Assembly: GCF_002835935.1 (NCBI RefSeq)
Contig: NZ_PJCF01000002.1
Location: 310,001 to 374,000, forward strand
DNA: 64,000 bases
Direction of reading: 5' to 3'
Origin: Paraglaciecola sp. MB-3u-78
GTDB lineage: Bacteria > Pseudomonadota > Gammaproteobacteria > Enterobacterales > Alteromonadaceae
Shown: piece by piece, positions 36,633 to 44,894 of the stretch
How the letters are laid out: each line of letters begins with the position of its first letter
Position numbering within the stretch: position 1 is the stretch's first letter
Translations under genes and position numbers: made by a program
The notes under the pieces: model-generated
Told to the model about the DNA's origin: nothing
Databases searched by the model: none
The model's input: only the letters and a program-made list of their open reading frames with translations

Positions 36633-37333
36633 CAGTAGGGGTATCCAAACATGCTAACCTCATCACAAGATACATCGATAAAACCTACGTAATGACCAGC
36701 TCATGTTTCTTACATGATAGGACTTATCAGATTGGCTGCCTTTGTATTGACTCGTTTAGGGCTGCTTTTGCTTCATTGAAATGCGGGCAACTAGTGCTCT
36801 AAGAATGCTATTCGATGCGAATATCCAAAAACGTGTGAGGTTGAGCAATGGGTAATGGGAAAAGCGCCACTAAATTACCAATGAAATCAGTTGGATAAAA
36901 GACGACATGAGTAATTGACCGTGTTGAGGCATGCTTAATCGCTGTTCACTAAAGGTTTTAATCTGACTAACAGGTTTGGAGAGAACAGAGCAGGATTTAT
37001 CAACGACGCCTTTTCGAAGCCGTCCGTTGTCTCAATCCCAATGGACGGAAGTTTAGCGATGTAACAACTAACTTCTGCAATTCGCTTATTTCTGCTAGTC
37101 AGCTATTGGGCGGGTAAGTGCAATACCCGTCATTCGGAGTCACTACAGTTAAACTGATTTTCGCGATAAATTGTAAGTCTAGTTCGCAGCCCAAATAGAC
37201 AGCTAACGACCTATAGCTGACGTTAGAGAATTCGATCTATCAGACTATATTGAGCGTAAATCAGACATATGATTAAGCCATTGTGAGAGGCGAAATTGGT
37301 TTTTAGATAACTAAATTATTTATGGCTATTTAA
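36633..37333. other. Non-coding stretch after hipT
   Basis: No supportable gene. CCGTCC (near 37020) and GGACGG (near 37044) form an inverted pair. A segment TCAGACATATGATTAA near 37263 resembles two segments on the far side of the island (near 26294 and 26639). Likely degraded mobile DNA. Confidence 0.4.
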
Positions 37334-37430
37334 TCTTGTTCTGACCCCGATATTTATTGTTCTGACCCCGATATTTACTGACCCCGATATTTAGACCTGA
37401 CCCCGATATTTAGACCCCGATATTTACTCA
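37334..37430. repeat. Irregular tandem repeat of GACCCCGATATTTA
   Basis: Five units sharing (T)GACCCCGATATTTA are separated by spacers of 0-7 bases (TTCT, TTGTTCT, CT, GACCT, G). Unit and spacer lengths are too irregular for a CRISPR array. The same TTGACCCC string starts a junction near 39300. From 37431 to 37833 there is no gene; the -10-like and ribosome-site elements of the next gene lie near 37845. Confidence 0.75.
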
Positions 37431-37854
37431 CAACATCATTATTTACATACCATCAAACACCACACTTTCGCTGCATTATTAGCAAACCACGGCAAATGAA
37501 GCGATGGCAGAGCCCGTGGATGGCCCGCACAGATGACATTTCTATTTCATCCACTTTTAGATAAATTAAGAAGTGTCCGGTTTTTTTACATATTTTATAT
37601 GTTAATTTTATTGTGATTCATAAGCAGTTGAAATAAATGAATGTTATATATTTAGGCATGATATGTGCTAGAGGATCTACCTGGCTGATTTTGCCAGCTA
37701 GATATGAAGAACATGAAAGATTATTTATTTTTAAGTTATGATAAATAACGTTTTTTTAACTTTACCCTTTTCCTATAATAATGTTTTAGGACGAACAATC
37801 GTCTCAGGCACACATACTTAAGGGATCTCACTATTGATTTTTAGGAATATATTT

Positions 37855-38415
37855 ATGTTAAAGAAGTTACTACCCCTTATTTTTTTATTTACTGGGTTTC
37901 AGGTTAATGCAGCAATTATAGTTGATAACGATACCTACACCACTGTTGACGGCCTAGATTGGTTAGATTGGACGGCGACGATGGGACAGACACAGGCCGC
38001 AGCCTTGGGTGACAACGCAGGGTATAGGGGCGCTACTTATGCCGAGCAGGTGCATCTTAATGAAGCGATGTTTGGCACCACATTCACCTACGACTCGGAC
38101 GGTTTCGACGTTTCGTTTGACGAAATAGCGAACGCTACTAAAATTATCGATTTTATTGCCCTTTTCGGTGCTACTGCCATTGGTGGCCGTTCGTACGCGA
38201 TGTCGGAGGGTGCAGGATTAGTCGGATTCGACGGCCCAAATAGATTCATGCTTGCCGGATTGTACCCACATATATGGGGCGCCGCCGGTGCGTCAGCTTC
38301 GACGATCGGGATCGCATTGGTTAGAAGTTCGGCCGTCCCAGAACCTTCAATTATCGCGCTATGTGGATTAGGGCTCGTCGGTATTGGGTTTGCTCGTAGA
38401 CGCCGTCAATCTTAA
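37855..38415 (+). CDS. PEP-CTERM sorting domain protein
   Basis: About 186 residues from ATG 37855 (AGGAA upstream; a TTG seven codons earlier is less likely). Signal peptide MLKKLLPLIFLFTGFQVNA, a middle region with DGLDWLDWTATMGQTQAAA that resembles exosortase-substrate proteins, and a C-terminal anchor AVPEPSIIALCGLGLVGIGF followed by ARRRRQS. PEP-CTERM proteins are exported and processed by exosortase at the cell surface in strains with extracellular polysaccharide; no exosortase gene is in the window. The last ~20 codons overlap a minus-strand reverse-transcriptase remnant. Confidence 0.85.
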   Translation: MLKKLLPLIFLFTGFQVNAAIIVDNDTYTTVDGLDWLDWTATMGQTQAAALGDNAGYRGATYAEQVHLNEAMFGTTFTYDSDGFDVSFDEIANATKIIDFIALFGATAIGGRSYAMSEGAGLVGFDGPNRFMLAGLYPHIWGAAGASASTIGIALVRSSAVPEPSIIALCGLGLVGIGFARRRRQS

Positions 38416-38736
38416 TACTCAGTAGTCCTGCGGTAGCCCATTGCTGCCAACGTTTTACATACTGACCTAAGGCTAAAGCCATCTCAATCGAGGTGGCTTT
38501 TTTCATTCTTAGTTGTTCATAAAGCTGTCTGTCATGCAATACGTGTTTTTCTACCGTCTTTGCTGCGACGGATAAGTGTTTACCATCAAAATGGTAACCG
38601 AGAAAATCCCAGCCCCGACTGATTTTACCGATAAAGGTTTTATCCGGCGCTTGCTCGATTTTTAATTCATTAAAGTGTTGATTGACTATTTGCACTGCCT
38701 TACGCAAGTGCCAGCGAGTTTTGGCTAATACAATGA
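38351..38736 (-). pseudogene. Reverse transcriptase C-terminal remnant (maturase-less family)
   Basis: The minus-strand frame reads IVLAKTRWHLRKAVQIVNQHFNELKIEQAPDKTFIG then RGWDFLGYHF and VEKHVLHDRQLYEQL, the region just after the catalytic Y-x-D-D box of a reverse transcriptase family with the VLAKTRW signature. The catalytic box and everything before it are missing; upstream lies the end of a group II intron. The real homology probably stops near WQQWATAGLL (about 38420), after which the frame runs through the end of the PEP-CTERM gene. Confidence 0.7.
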
Positions 38737-38815
38737 GTCGAGTAGCCCGAGCGAACTGCCCCCTCAGGCTCTCACAGAACCGGACGTGAACGTCTCCGCT
38801 CATCCGGCTCTTATC
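38737..38815 (-). ncRNA. Group II intron domains V and VI (class C-like), 3' end
   Basis: On the minus strand, GAGCCGGATGAGCG-GAGA-CGTTCACGTCCGGTTCT (written in pieces; 38810 down to 38776) folds as the conserved domain V hairpin, followed by GTGAGAGCCTGAGGGG and GCTCGGGCTACTC as domain VI and intron end. It starts 8 bases after the maturase stop codon, the normal layout. The exact 3' splice site is not certain. Confidence 0.7.
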
Positions 38816-38817
38816 AA

Positions 38818-39303
38818 TCAAGCCTTCGCATACAACAATCGCCAGTGAGCAAACAACCACGGTTGCTTGTGTGCAATACGATTTAACCATTGCGCTGCTC
38901 GTCTTCGATGATTGCGTAAACGTTTATACTTTCGCGTCGCCCACATAATGAGACGACGATCTAAGCATTTAAGGGTCGGGTATAACGCTGACTTGTAGTA
39001 ACGCCCATAATAGTTGATCCAACCTTGAATGATCGAATTGAACATTTGGGCAAGATCTTCCAGTTCTTTGTCGCTACGTAATGGCCAGTTCCAATCACGT
39101 GATTTGTGCCGGATTGCTTTTGCAGCCTTGTTGCTGATTGCCGGAGTGAAATTAATAAAGTATTTTCCCCACCGATTCTTTGAACGGCGAGAGCGAAAGG
39201 TATAACCCAGAAAATCAAAACTGACTTCTGCATAATCCCCTCGCCTGTCATCATCTTTACAATAGACAACTTTCGTCTTTTTAGGATGAAGGCAAAAAAG
39301 GGG
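38818..39303 (-). pseudogene. Group II intron maturase, C-terminal fragment
   Basis: Open frame beginning near LHPKKTKVVYCKD, then FDFLGYTFRSRRSKN, and the maturase X/thumb plus GIIM-like domain MFNSIIQGWINYYGRYYKSALYP, ending WLFAHWRLLYAKA. All fingers and palm motifs including Y-x-D-D are missing, so the protein is a 5'-truncated piece. A TGA upstream (39304-39306) and a junction at a T/C-rich TTGACCCC mark the break. It is followed directly by domain V. Confidence 0.8.
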
Positions 39304-39531
39304 TCAAGTTGCTTGCTTCACAATACTCTTGATCAATTCCTCGAATAGGCTAAAAGACCTGCGGGGTCGTTGAAAATCGATAGGGTCAGTGAAATTGATT
39401 GACCAGAAGTTCAACGGCGGCTTATGGCACATGGCTGAAGGATAGAGGAAGTTGATGTTGAAGGGTTTTAGCAGCAAAATGCAGCAATATAATTCTTCGT
39501 TTGTATGTCTGCTATGTCGGAAAACTTGCCA
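39304..39531 (-). other. Unidentified open frame between a recombinase and an intron remnant
   Basis: A 76-codon frame without a good start reads HSRHTNEELYCCILLL... then KPPLNFWSINFTDPIDFQRP and SLFEELIKSIVKQAT. It looks protein-like but I do not recognise it. It shares frame with both neighbours and is separated from each by a single stop codon. Possibly a scrap of transposon coding sequence. Confidence 0.25.
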
Positions 39532-40070
39532 CTAGGATTCCGACCGATAGCATCCACAAATATCAAAAGAGTGAACAATATATTCAGTTTGGGCTACGAC
39601 CGTTCCTCGCTCTTTGAAGACCTTCATATTATGAATATTCCCCCAAAACAGTAAATTACAACGCACATTTTTACTGGTTAAACCTACACAATCAAGAATT
39701 TCATTATGCCACTTTTCCAACTCTCTTCTAATAATCATAGAAGTGCTGGTGTGGATATAAGTTTGGTCTAGTTGTGTCATTTTGTGGTTCAAAATCCGCT
39801 CAACGATATAATAATCCACTCCCATATCCCTTAAGTACGAAGAACCATATTTCCTTAAATCATATAGGCTAAACTGCTTATTTGTTATTTTAGCTAGCTT
39901 ATTTGCTGCCTGTGATTCTGAAATTGGCTTGTAGCCTTTTCGCTGCGGGAAGAGAAACTTTTAGCGAGTTTTATATCTTTGCCAAACTCTGTATTTTTTA
40001 AGTAAAACAAGCATTGCTTGGGTTATAGGATGCGATATAGCCAGCCCTGACTTGGTGTTCTCGCTGGTAT
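39532..40070 (-). pseudogene. Tyrosine recombinase C-terminal remnant, frameshifted
   Basis: Minus-strand frame FLFPQRKGYKPISESQAANK, FSLYDLRKYGSSYLRDMGVDYYIVERILNHKM, LDQTYIHTS covers the last half of a phage-type integrase catalytic domain: second arginine in DLRK, histidine in LNHKM, nucleophile Y in QTYIHTS. Upstream, SGLAISHPITQAMLVLLKK is in another frame, joined by at least one shift near 39965-39975. The N-terminal half is gone. It marks the right end of the mobile-element island. Confidence 0.7.
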
Positions 40071-40288
40071 ATGCCAGAGCATATTGTCAAAATAAAGATT
40101 AAGATGTTGCACATACGTTGCACAAAATTAAAAAGACTTATAAAACACCTACATATCAATAATTTAAAAACATAAACGCTAAACAGGTGGGGATACCATT
40201 GGGTTCAAATAAAATACATTCAACTTCTATCTTATTGATCTCATAGCTATGTATAATCAACTGCATATTCACTTTAATAAAGAATGAT

Positions 40289-41047
40289 ATGGCAACCGAC
40301 CCGTTAGATGATATGCCGAAAATAAGGCTAGAGAAAGATGACTTAGATTCTTTTCATCGCACTAGAGCACAAGCAACCAATAAAAGCTCAAAAAAAGCTA
40401 ACCTGCCAGATGAGTCACCTTCTGTATCGAACTCCCCATCTTGGTTGGCTATTTTGTTTGTACTTTTGGTTATTGTTGGCGCAGCAGGTTATTGGTCGTT
40501 TGAACAATTCAAGGTGTTACAACAAGCACAAAGCCGTATTACAGATCTTGAAAGCCGTCTGTCTGCAACGGGTGAAGATATGGACCAATCAGCTGCAGCC
40601 TTACAAATTAAAGTATCCGAACTAAGTGCTAAGACTGAGGATTTGTGGGGCCAAATGGACAAACTTTGGGCATCCGCTTGGCGACGAAACCAGAGTGAAA
40701 TTGGTGCATTAAATAAAACCGTCATGTCGCTAAAAGCATCAACGGAACAAAGTTCAAAAAGCCTGAACAGTAATACGGCGAATAACAATACAAGCATTGG
40801 ATTAGTTAAAGAGCAATTGGAGGGTCAAGCGAACTTGCTAAAACAGTTAAATGATAAATTTGGTCAAATCAATAATATAGACGCCGATTTTGAACAGCAA
40901 CTTGCAAGTTTACGTGAAAAGCTAATATCCACTGCATTAGCAAATAATGACTTAACCAATCAAATTGATGACTTACGTCGAAGAGTCATGGCTGCAGAAA
41001 AAAAAGCCAATCAAGTAGAAAACATGCTTACTGGGCCAACTTCGTAG
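40289..41047 (+). CDS. Membrane-anchored coiled-coil protein of unknown function
   Basis: 252 residues. Charged cytoplasmic N-terminus (~50 residues), one membrane helix WLAILFVLLVIVGAAGYWSF (about 51-71), then a long alpha-helical coiled coil from about 75 to 245 with heptad patterning (ITDLESRLSATGEDMDQ, LTNQIDDLRRRVMAAEKKANQ). Conserved-looking WGQMDKLWASAWRRNQSEI lies in the middle. Similar proteins occur next to grxD/sodB in related genomes as I recall, without known function. Followed by a strong terminator. Confidence 0.7.
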   Translation: MATDPLDDMPKIRLEKDDLDSFHRTRAQATNKSSKKANLPDESPSVSNSPSWLAILFVLLVIVGAAGYWSFEQFKVLQQAQSRITDLESRLSATGEDMDQSAAALQIKVSELSAKTEDLWGQMDKLWASAWRRNQSEIGALNKTVMSLKASTEQSSKSLNSNTANNNTSIGLVKEQLEGQANLLKQLNDKFGQINNIDADFEQQLASLREKLISTALANNDLTNQIDDLRRRVMAAEKKANQVENMLTGPTS

Positions 41048-41068
41048 CATTGGTAAATTAAAGATAAA

Positions 41069-41099
41069 AAAATAGAGCGCTTAGCGCTCTATTTTTTTA
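41069..41099. terminator. Bidirectional terminator
   Basis: AATAGAGCGC (41071-41080), loop TTA, GCGCTCTATT (41084-41093), flanked by A-run on the left and TTTTTT on the right. Serves the coiled-coil gene and convergent grxD. Confidence 0.9.
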
Positions 41100-41112
41100 T
41101 CTGGCGTTGGGT

Positions 41113-41454
41113 TTATTCAGCTGGACTTTCATCCGCTCTTTTAGCCGCAGACTCTTTAATTAAAGTCTGCAATTCGCCTTGTTGAGTCATTTCCATAATG
41201 ATGTCACAACCTCCAACTAACTCGCCATCAACCCAAAGCTGTGGGAAAGTAGGCCAATCTGCATATTTGGGTAATTCAGCTCGGATATCAGGGTTTTGTA
41301 AAATATCAACATAAGCAAACTGCTCGCCGCAAGACATCAATGCTTGGGTGGCTTGAGCAGAAAAACCACAGTTAGGTAATTTAGGTGAGCCCTTCATATA
41401 TAAAAGTATGGGATTTTCTTCGATTTGTTGCTTAATTTTTTCAATAGTATCCAT
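41113..41454 (-). CDS. grxD: Monothiol glutaredoxin
   Basis: About 113 residues from MDTIEKIKQQIEENP (41454); an ATG four codons upstream is possible. The monothiol active site CGFS is in KLPNCGFSAQ near residue 29; WPTFPQLWVDGELVGGCDI completes the glutathione site. Carries a 2Fe-2S cluster and serves iron-sulfur trafficking in known members. Convergent with the coiled-coil gene and divergent from sodB. Confidence 0.96.
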   Translation of the reverse strand: MDTIEKIKQQIEENPILLYMKGSPKLPNCGFSAQATQALMSCGEQFAYVDILQNPDIRAELPKYADWPTFPQLWVDGELVGGCDIIMEMTQQGELQTLIKESAAKRADESPAE

Positions 41455-41745
41455 AACGACTCTCATTTAAATTCTGTTGTTGATGATCTGGCGACAAGTT
41501 TAACGTTTTCAAGTAATGATTAATACTCTACTGATCTTTTGTTAGATCGTTTTAATAACTTAGTCGTATATAGATAAGCGTAATAAACTGTTTTTACACT
41601 TGAAAAATATTCTCATGTCGCAATATCTTTGTTCTCGGCAAATTAGTTTTAATAAATAACAAACCAGTGCTTTTACATAGCAGCATAAAGTACTAGCATT
41701 TACCGATCAAATTAAAATACACATCACACTTTATGGAGAAATAAA

Positions 41746-42327
41746 ATGGCTTTTGAATTACCAGCCCTTCCTTACGAAAAGAACGCACTAGAACCACATA
41801 TCTCTGCTGAAACCTTGGAATACCACTACGGTAAACACCACGCAACTTATGTCACTAAGTTAAATGGTTTAGTTGAAGGCACTGAAATGGCCACTAAAAG
41901 CCTTGAAGAAATCGTCAAAAATTCTGAAGGTGGCGTGTTTAATAATGCAGCACAAATCTGGAATCACACATTTTACTGGAACAGTTTAAGCCCAAATGGC
42001 GGCGGCGAGCCTACGGGTGCTTTAGCTGATGCCATTAACGCTAAATGGGGCTCATTCGCAGACTTCAAAGCCGCGTTAAATGATAAAGCAGTTAACAACT
42101 TTGGTTCTAGCTGGACTTGGTTAGTGAAAACAGCTGACGGTAGCCTTGATATAGTCAACACTAGCAACGCAGCAACACCTTTGACTGATGCGAGCCTGAC
42201 TCCATTAATGACAGTTGATTTGTGGGAACACGCCTACTACATTGATTACCGTAATGTTCGTCCTAAGTACCTTGAAGGTTTCTGGGCATTAGTTAATTGG
42301 GACTTTGCTGCGGCAAATTTCGCTTAA
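41746..42327 (+). CDS. sodB: Superoxide dismutase [Fe]
   Basis: 193 residues, same length as E. coli SodB. Metal ligands: H in [10 protein letters not shown] in [10 protein letters not shown], and D and H in [10 protein letters not shown]. Glutamine in NNAAQIWNH is the iron-type marker. TATGGAGAAATAAA supplies a ribosome site. Terminator follows. Cytoplasmic. Confidence 0.98.
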   Translation: MAFELPALPYEKNALEPHISAETLEYHYGKHHATYVTKLNGLVEGTEMATKSLEEIVKNSEGGVFNNAAQIWNHTFYWNSLSPNGGGEPTGALADAINAKWGSFADFKAALNDKAVNNFGSSWTWLVKTADGSLDIVNTSNAATPLTDASLTPLMTVDLWEHAYYIDYRNVRPKYLEGFWALVNWDFAAANFA

Positions 42328-42354
42328 TAGCTAACTATCCAAAAAATAAATATT

Positions 42355-42381
42355 AGCCCTGTTAATCAGGGCTTTTTTTTT
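42355..42381 (+). terminator. sodB terminator
   Basis: AGCCCTG (42355-42361), loop TTAAT, CAGGGCT (42367-42373) followed by eight T. Confidence 0.92.
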
Positions 42382-42439
42382 GCTATTTTTCAGCAGACAA
42401 TGATGATGATGATAAGAAAAAATATAAAAAGAGAAATTT

Positions 42440-43369
42440 ATGTCAGTTACTAAGATAATTTGCGTCATTGTTATGACTTTTTTCATCCAACTTTCACACT
42501 CGGCTTATGCTAGCGGTAACGGCATTGTAGTATTCCAATCAGATTTTGGTTTGAGTGATCAAGCTGTATCAGCGATGCATGGCGTAGCATTGGGAGTGGA
42601 TAAAGACCTTAAAGTAGAAGATCTAACGCATGATATTCCTGCCTATAACATATGGGAAGGGGCATATCGTTTGGATGCAGTCGCTGACTTTTGGCCTGCT
42701 AACACAGTATTTGTTTCGGTTGTCGATCCTGGCGTAGGCAGTGAACGAAAATCAGTAGTACTAAAAACCAAGACTAATCATTATTTTGTCACACCTGACA
42801 ACGGTACTTTAACCATAGTGGCGAAACGATTAGGTATTGCTGAGGTGCGAGAAATAGACGAAAAAATCAATCGATTAAAAGGCAGTGAGGCATCCCACAC
42901 CTTTCATGGCCGTGATGTTTATGCTTACACCGGGGCCCGTTTGGCAGCCAGCGCCATCAACTTTGAACAAGTTGGGCCTAAATTAGCACCCGAAGTGTTA
43001 AATATCCCGTTTGAGGCAGCACGTATCGAAGACAATAAGTTAATTGGTGGTATTCCCATATTAGATCCCGCTTATGGCAACGTATGGACCAATATTCCGA
43101 TGTCATTATTGCTGTCGCTCACAAAAGCGCAAGACTATGGCAGCCTCTATACACAAGAATTTTTAGTCACCGTAGCGCAAGGGGGTAAGTCTGTCTTATC
43201 TGAAACAATCAGTTTTGAACGTTCCTTCGCAGGTGTAGACGAGGGACAACCTCTACTTTACGTTAATAGTTTAGAAAACTTAGCGTTAGCACTCAATCAG
43301 GCTAACTTTGCCGCCAAATTCGATATTCAAGCTGGCGGTGAATGGCGAATTGAAATTGCACCTAAATAA
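42440..43369 (+). CDS. SAM hydroxide adenosyltransferase (DUF62) family, with signal peptide
   Basis: 309 residues. Family enzymes hydrolyse S-adenosylmethionine to adenosine and methionine. Conserved blocks: FQSDFGLSD near residue 34, [39 protein letters not shown] and YGNVWTNI. The N-terminus [25 protein letters not shown] is a typical cleavable signal peptide, which is odd for an enzyme whose known substrate is cytoplasmic; some homologues also have it. Followed by the VF530 gene after 10 bases, likely an operon. Confidence 0.85.
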   Translation: MSVTKIICVIVMTFFIQLSHSAYASGNGIVVFQSDFGLSDQAVSAMHGVALGVDKDLKVEDLTHDIPAYNIWEGAYRLDAVADFWPANTVFVSVVDPGVGSERKSVVLKTKTNHYFVTPDNGTLTIVAKRLGIAEVREIDEKINRLKGSEASHTFHGRDVYAYTGARLAASAINFEQVGPKLAPEVLNIPFEAARIEDNKLIGGIPILDPAYGNVWTNIPMSLLLSLTKAQDYGSLYTQEFLVTVAQGGKSVLSETISFERSFAGVDEGQPLLYVNSLENLALALNQANFAAKFDIQAGGEWRIEIAPK

Positions 43370-43379
43370 AGAACTCCTA

Positions 43380-43679
43380 ATGACTGAACAACAAAACAAC
43401 CCACTACATGGCCTGACGTTACAGTTCATTCTTGAAACACTTGAAAAGCAGTTGGGCTTTGAAACAATGGGCCAACAGGTCAAGATAAATTGTTTTACCA
43501 GTGAACCTTCGATTAAATCTAGTTTGAAGTTTCTGAGAAAAACGCCTTGGGCAAGAGAAAAGGTTGAGCAGCTGTATTTATCCACTATTAAGACTTCGGC
43601 CAGTCAAAAGGTTAACAAGCCAAGGGAAGCATTTGTTTGGCCAGATATAACAAAAGATGATGCTGATAAAAATACCTAA
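43380..43679 (+). CDS. VF530 family DNA-binding-like protein
   Basis: 99 residues from ATG 43380; an earlier in-frame ATG at 43308 would overlap the previous gene extensively and is rejected. [58 protein letters not shown] is the VF530 signature. Structure is known for the family and suggests nucleic-acid binding, function unknown. Ends in a charged tail. Confidence 0.88.
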   Translation: MTEQQNNPLHGLTLQFILETLEKQLGFETMGQQVKINCFTSEPSIKSSLKFLRKTPWAREKVEQLYLSTIKTSASQKVNKPREAFVWPDITKDDADKNT

Positions 43680-43721
43680 GTATCTTTATTAAAGTATCTA
43701 AATCAATTCAAGGAAATCTGA

Positions 43722-44825
43722 ATGAGCAAAAATGTAGACTCACTTTTTAAACCTTTTAACTTAAAAAGCTTGTCACTTAAAAATAGAATTGCCATGGCGC
43801 CTATGACACGCAGCTTTTCACCAGAAGGCATTCCCACTGAAGATGTAGCGAGTTACTATCGCCGCCGCGCAGAGAGTGGCACCGGTTTAATCATTACCGA
43901 AGGTACAACTATTAATGATCCGGTTGCAACCATGGATGGAAAAGTCCCCAAAATATATGGCCAACAACCTCTAGCAGGTTGGGAAAATGTTGTGAAGGAA
44001 GTACATGCAGCAGGGGGAAAAATCATGCCGCAACTATGGCATGTTGGTATGGCGCGCAACCCGCAAAAAGCCCCCTACCCTGAATTACCTAGTGTTGGAC
44101 CTTCAGGTCTGTTGTCACCGGGTAAAAAAGTGGCAGAGCCTTTAACTGTGGCGCAAATTCATAACCTAATCGAAAGTTTCGCCAGCGCAGCCGCCGATGC
44201 AAAACGTATCGGTTTTGATGGCATCGAAATTCACGGTGCACATGGTTATTTAGTCGATCAGTTTTTCTGGAGCGGCACCAACCAACGCACAGATGAATGG
44301 GGCGGAAGTATGGCTAATCGTGGCCGTTTTGCGGTAGAAATCGTCAAAGCCATACGCGCAGCTACTGGCCCTGACTTTCCCATTCTATTGCGTTACTCTC
44401 AATGGAAGCAACAAGATTACACCGCTCGTTTGGTAGAGACACCACAACTATTAGAAGAGTTTTTGGCACCTCTGAGTGATGCTGGCGTAGATGTTTTTCA
44501 TTGTTCTACCAGACGTTACTGGGAGCCTGAATTTGAAGGCAGTGACTTAAACCTTGCTGGCTGGACTAAAAAACTCACAGGCAAACCAACAATGACCGTA
44601 GGCTCTGTTGGGTTAAACGGGGACTTCTTTGGAGCCTTTGCAGGTAAAAGCTCTAGTACCCGCTCGATAGATGATTTAATCGAACGTCTTGATAAAGGCG
44701 AATTTGATTTAGTCGCTGTAGGCCGAGCTTTACTGCAAGATCCTCAGTGGGCAAACAAAGTCCGCAAGGGAGATATGAACGAACTAGAAACCTATTCAGG
44801 CGACGCCTTAGCGACCCTAGCCTAG
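43722..44825 (+). CDS. Old Yellow Enzyme family NADH:flavin oxidoreductase
   Basis: 367-residue FMN-dependent ene-reductase of the OYE class. MAPMTRSFSPEGIPTEDVASYYRRRAESGTGLIITEGTTI is the N-terminal FMN block; QLWHVGM and FDGIEIHGAHGYLVDQFFWSGTNQRTDEWGGS hold the substrate H and phosphate-binding motifs; LLRYSQWKQQDY and DLVAVGRALLQDPQWA close the barrel. Likely reduces activated C=C bonds; substrate unknown. Separate promoter region of 42 bases from the VF530 gene, so may be co-transcribed. Confidence 0.93.
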   Translation: MSKNVDSLFKPFNLKSLSLKNRIAMAPMTRSFSPEGIPTEDVASYYRRRAESGTGLIITEGTTINDPVATMDGKVPKIYGQQPLAGWENVVKEVHAAGGKIMPQLWHVGMARNPQKAPYPELPSVGPSGLLSPGKKVAEPLTVAQIHNLIESFASAAADAKRIGFDGIEIHGAHGYLVDQFFWSGTNQRTDEWGGSMANRGRFAVEIVKAIRAATGPDFPILLRYSQWKQQDYTARLVETPQLLEEFLAPLSDAGVDVFHCSTRRYWEPEFEGSDLNLAGWTKKLTGKPTMTVGSVGLNGDFFGAFAGKSSSTRSIDDLIERLDKGEFDLVAVGRALLQDPQWANKVRKGDMNELETYSGDALATLA

Positions 44826-44841
44826 TAGTAGTCAACATAAA

Positions 44842-44866
44842 AAAGCGCCCGTGTACAGGGCGCTTT
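44842..44866. terminator. Bidirectional terminator
   Basis: AAAGCGCCC (44842-44850), loop GTGTACA, GGGCGCTTT (44858-44866). T-runs are present more clearly on the minus strand, so it serves the convergent M16 protease gene as well as the OYE gene. Confidence 0.85.
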
Positions 44867-44894
44867 GCATTTAACTCAAATTGACCTCAATAGA

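Noticed and set aside
37334-37430. CRISPR array
   Set aside because: Spacers of 0-7 bases and repeats of ~14 bases do not fit; no cas genes are in the window.
38820-38890. Separate small gene at the end of the minus-strand RT remnant frame
   Set aside because: The frame in 38737-38890 runs through intron RNA domains V/VI, so it is not protein coding.
43308-43679. Longer VF530 frame starting inside the DUF62 gene
   Set aside because: The family begins at [12 protein letters not shown] 43380 with an upstream ribosome site is right, and the earlier codons are out-of-frame DUF62 sequence.
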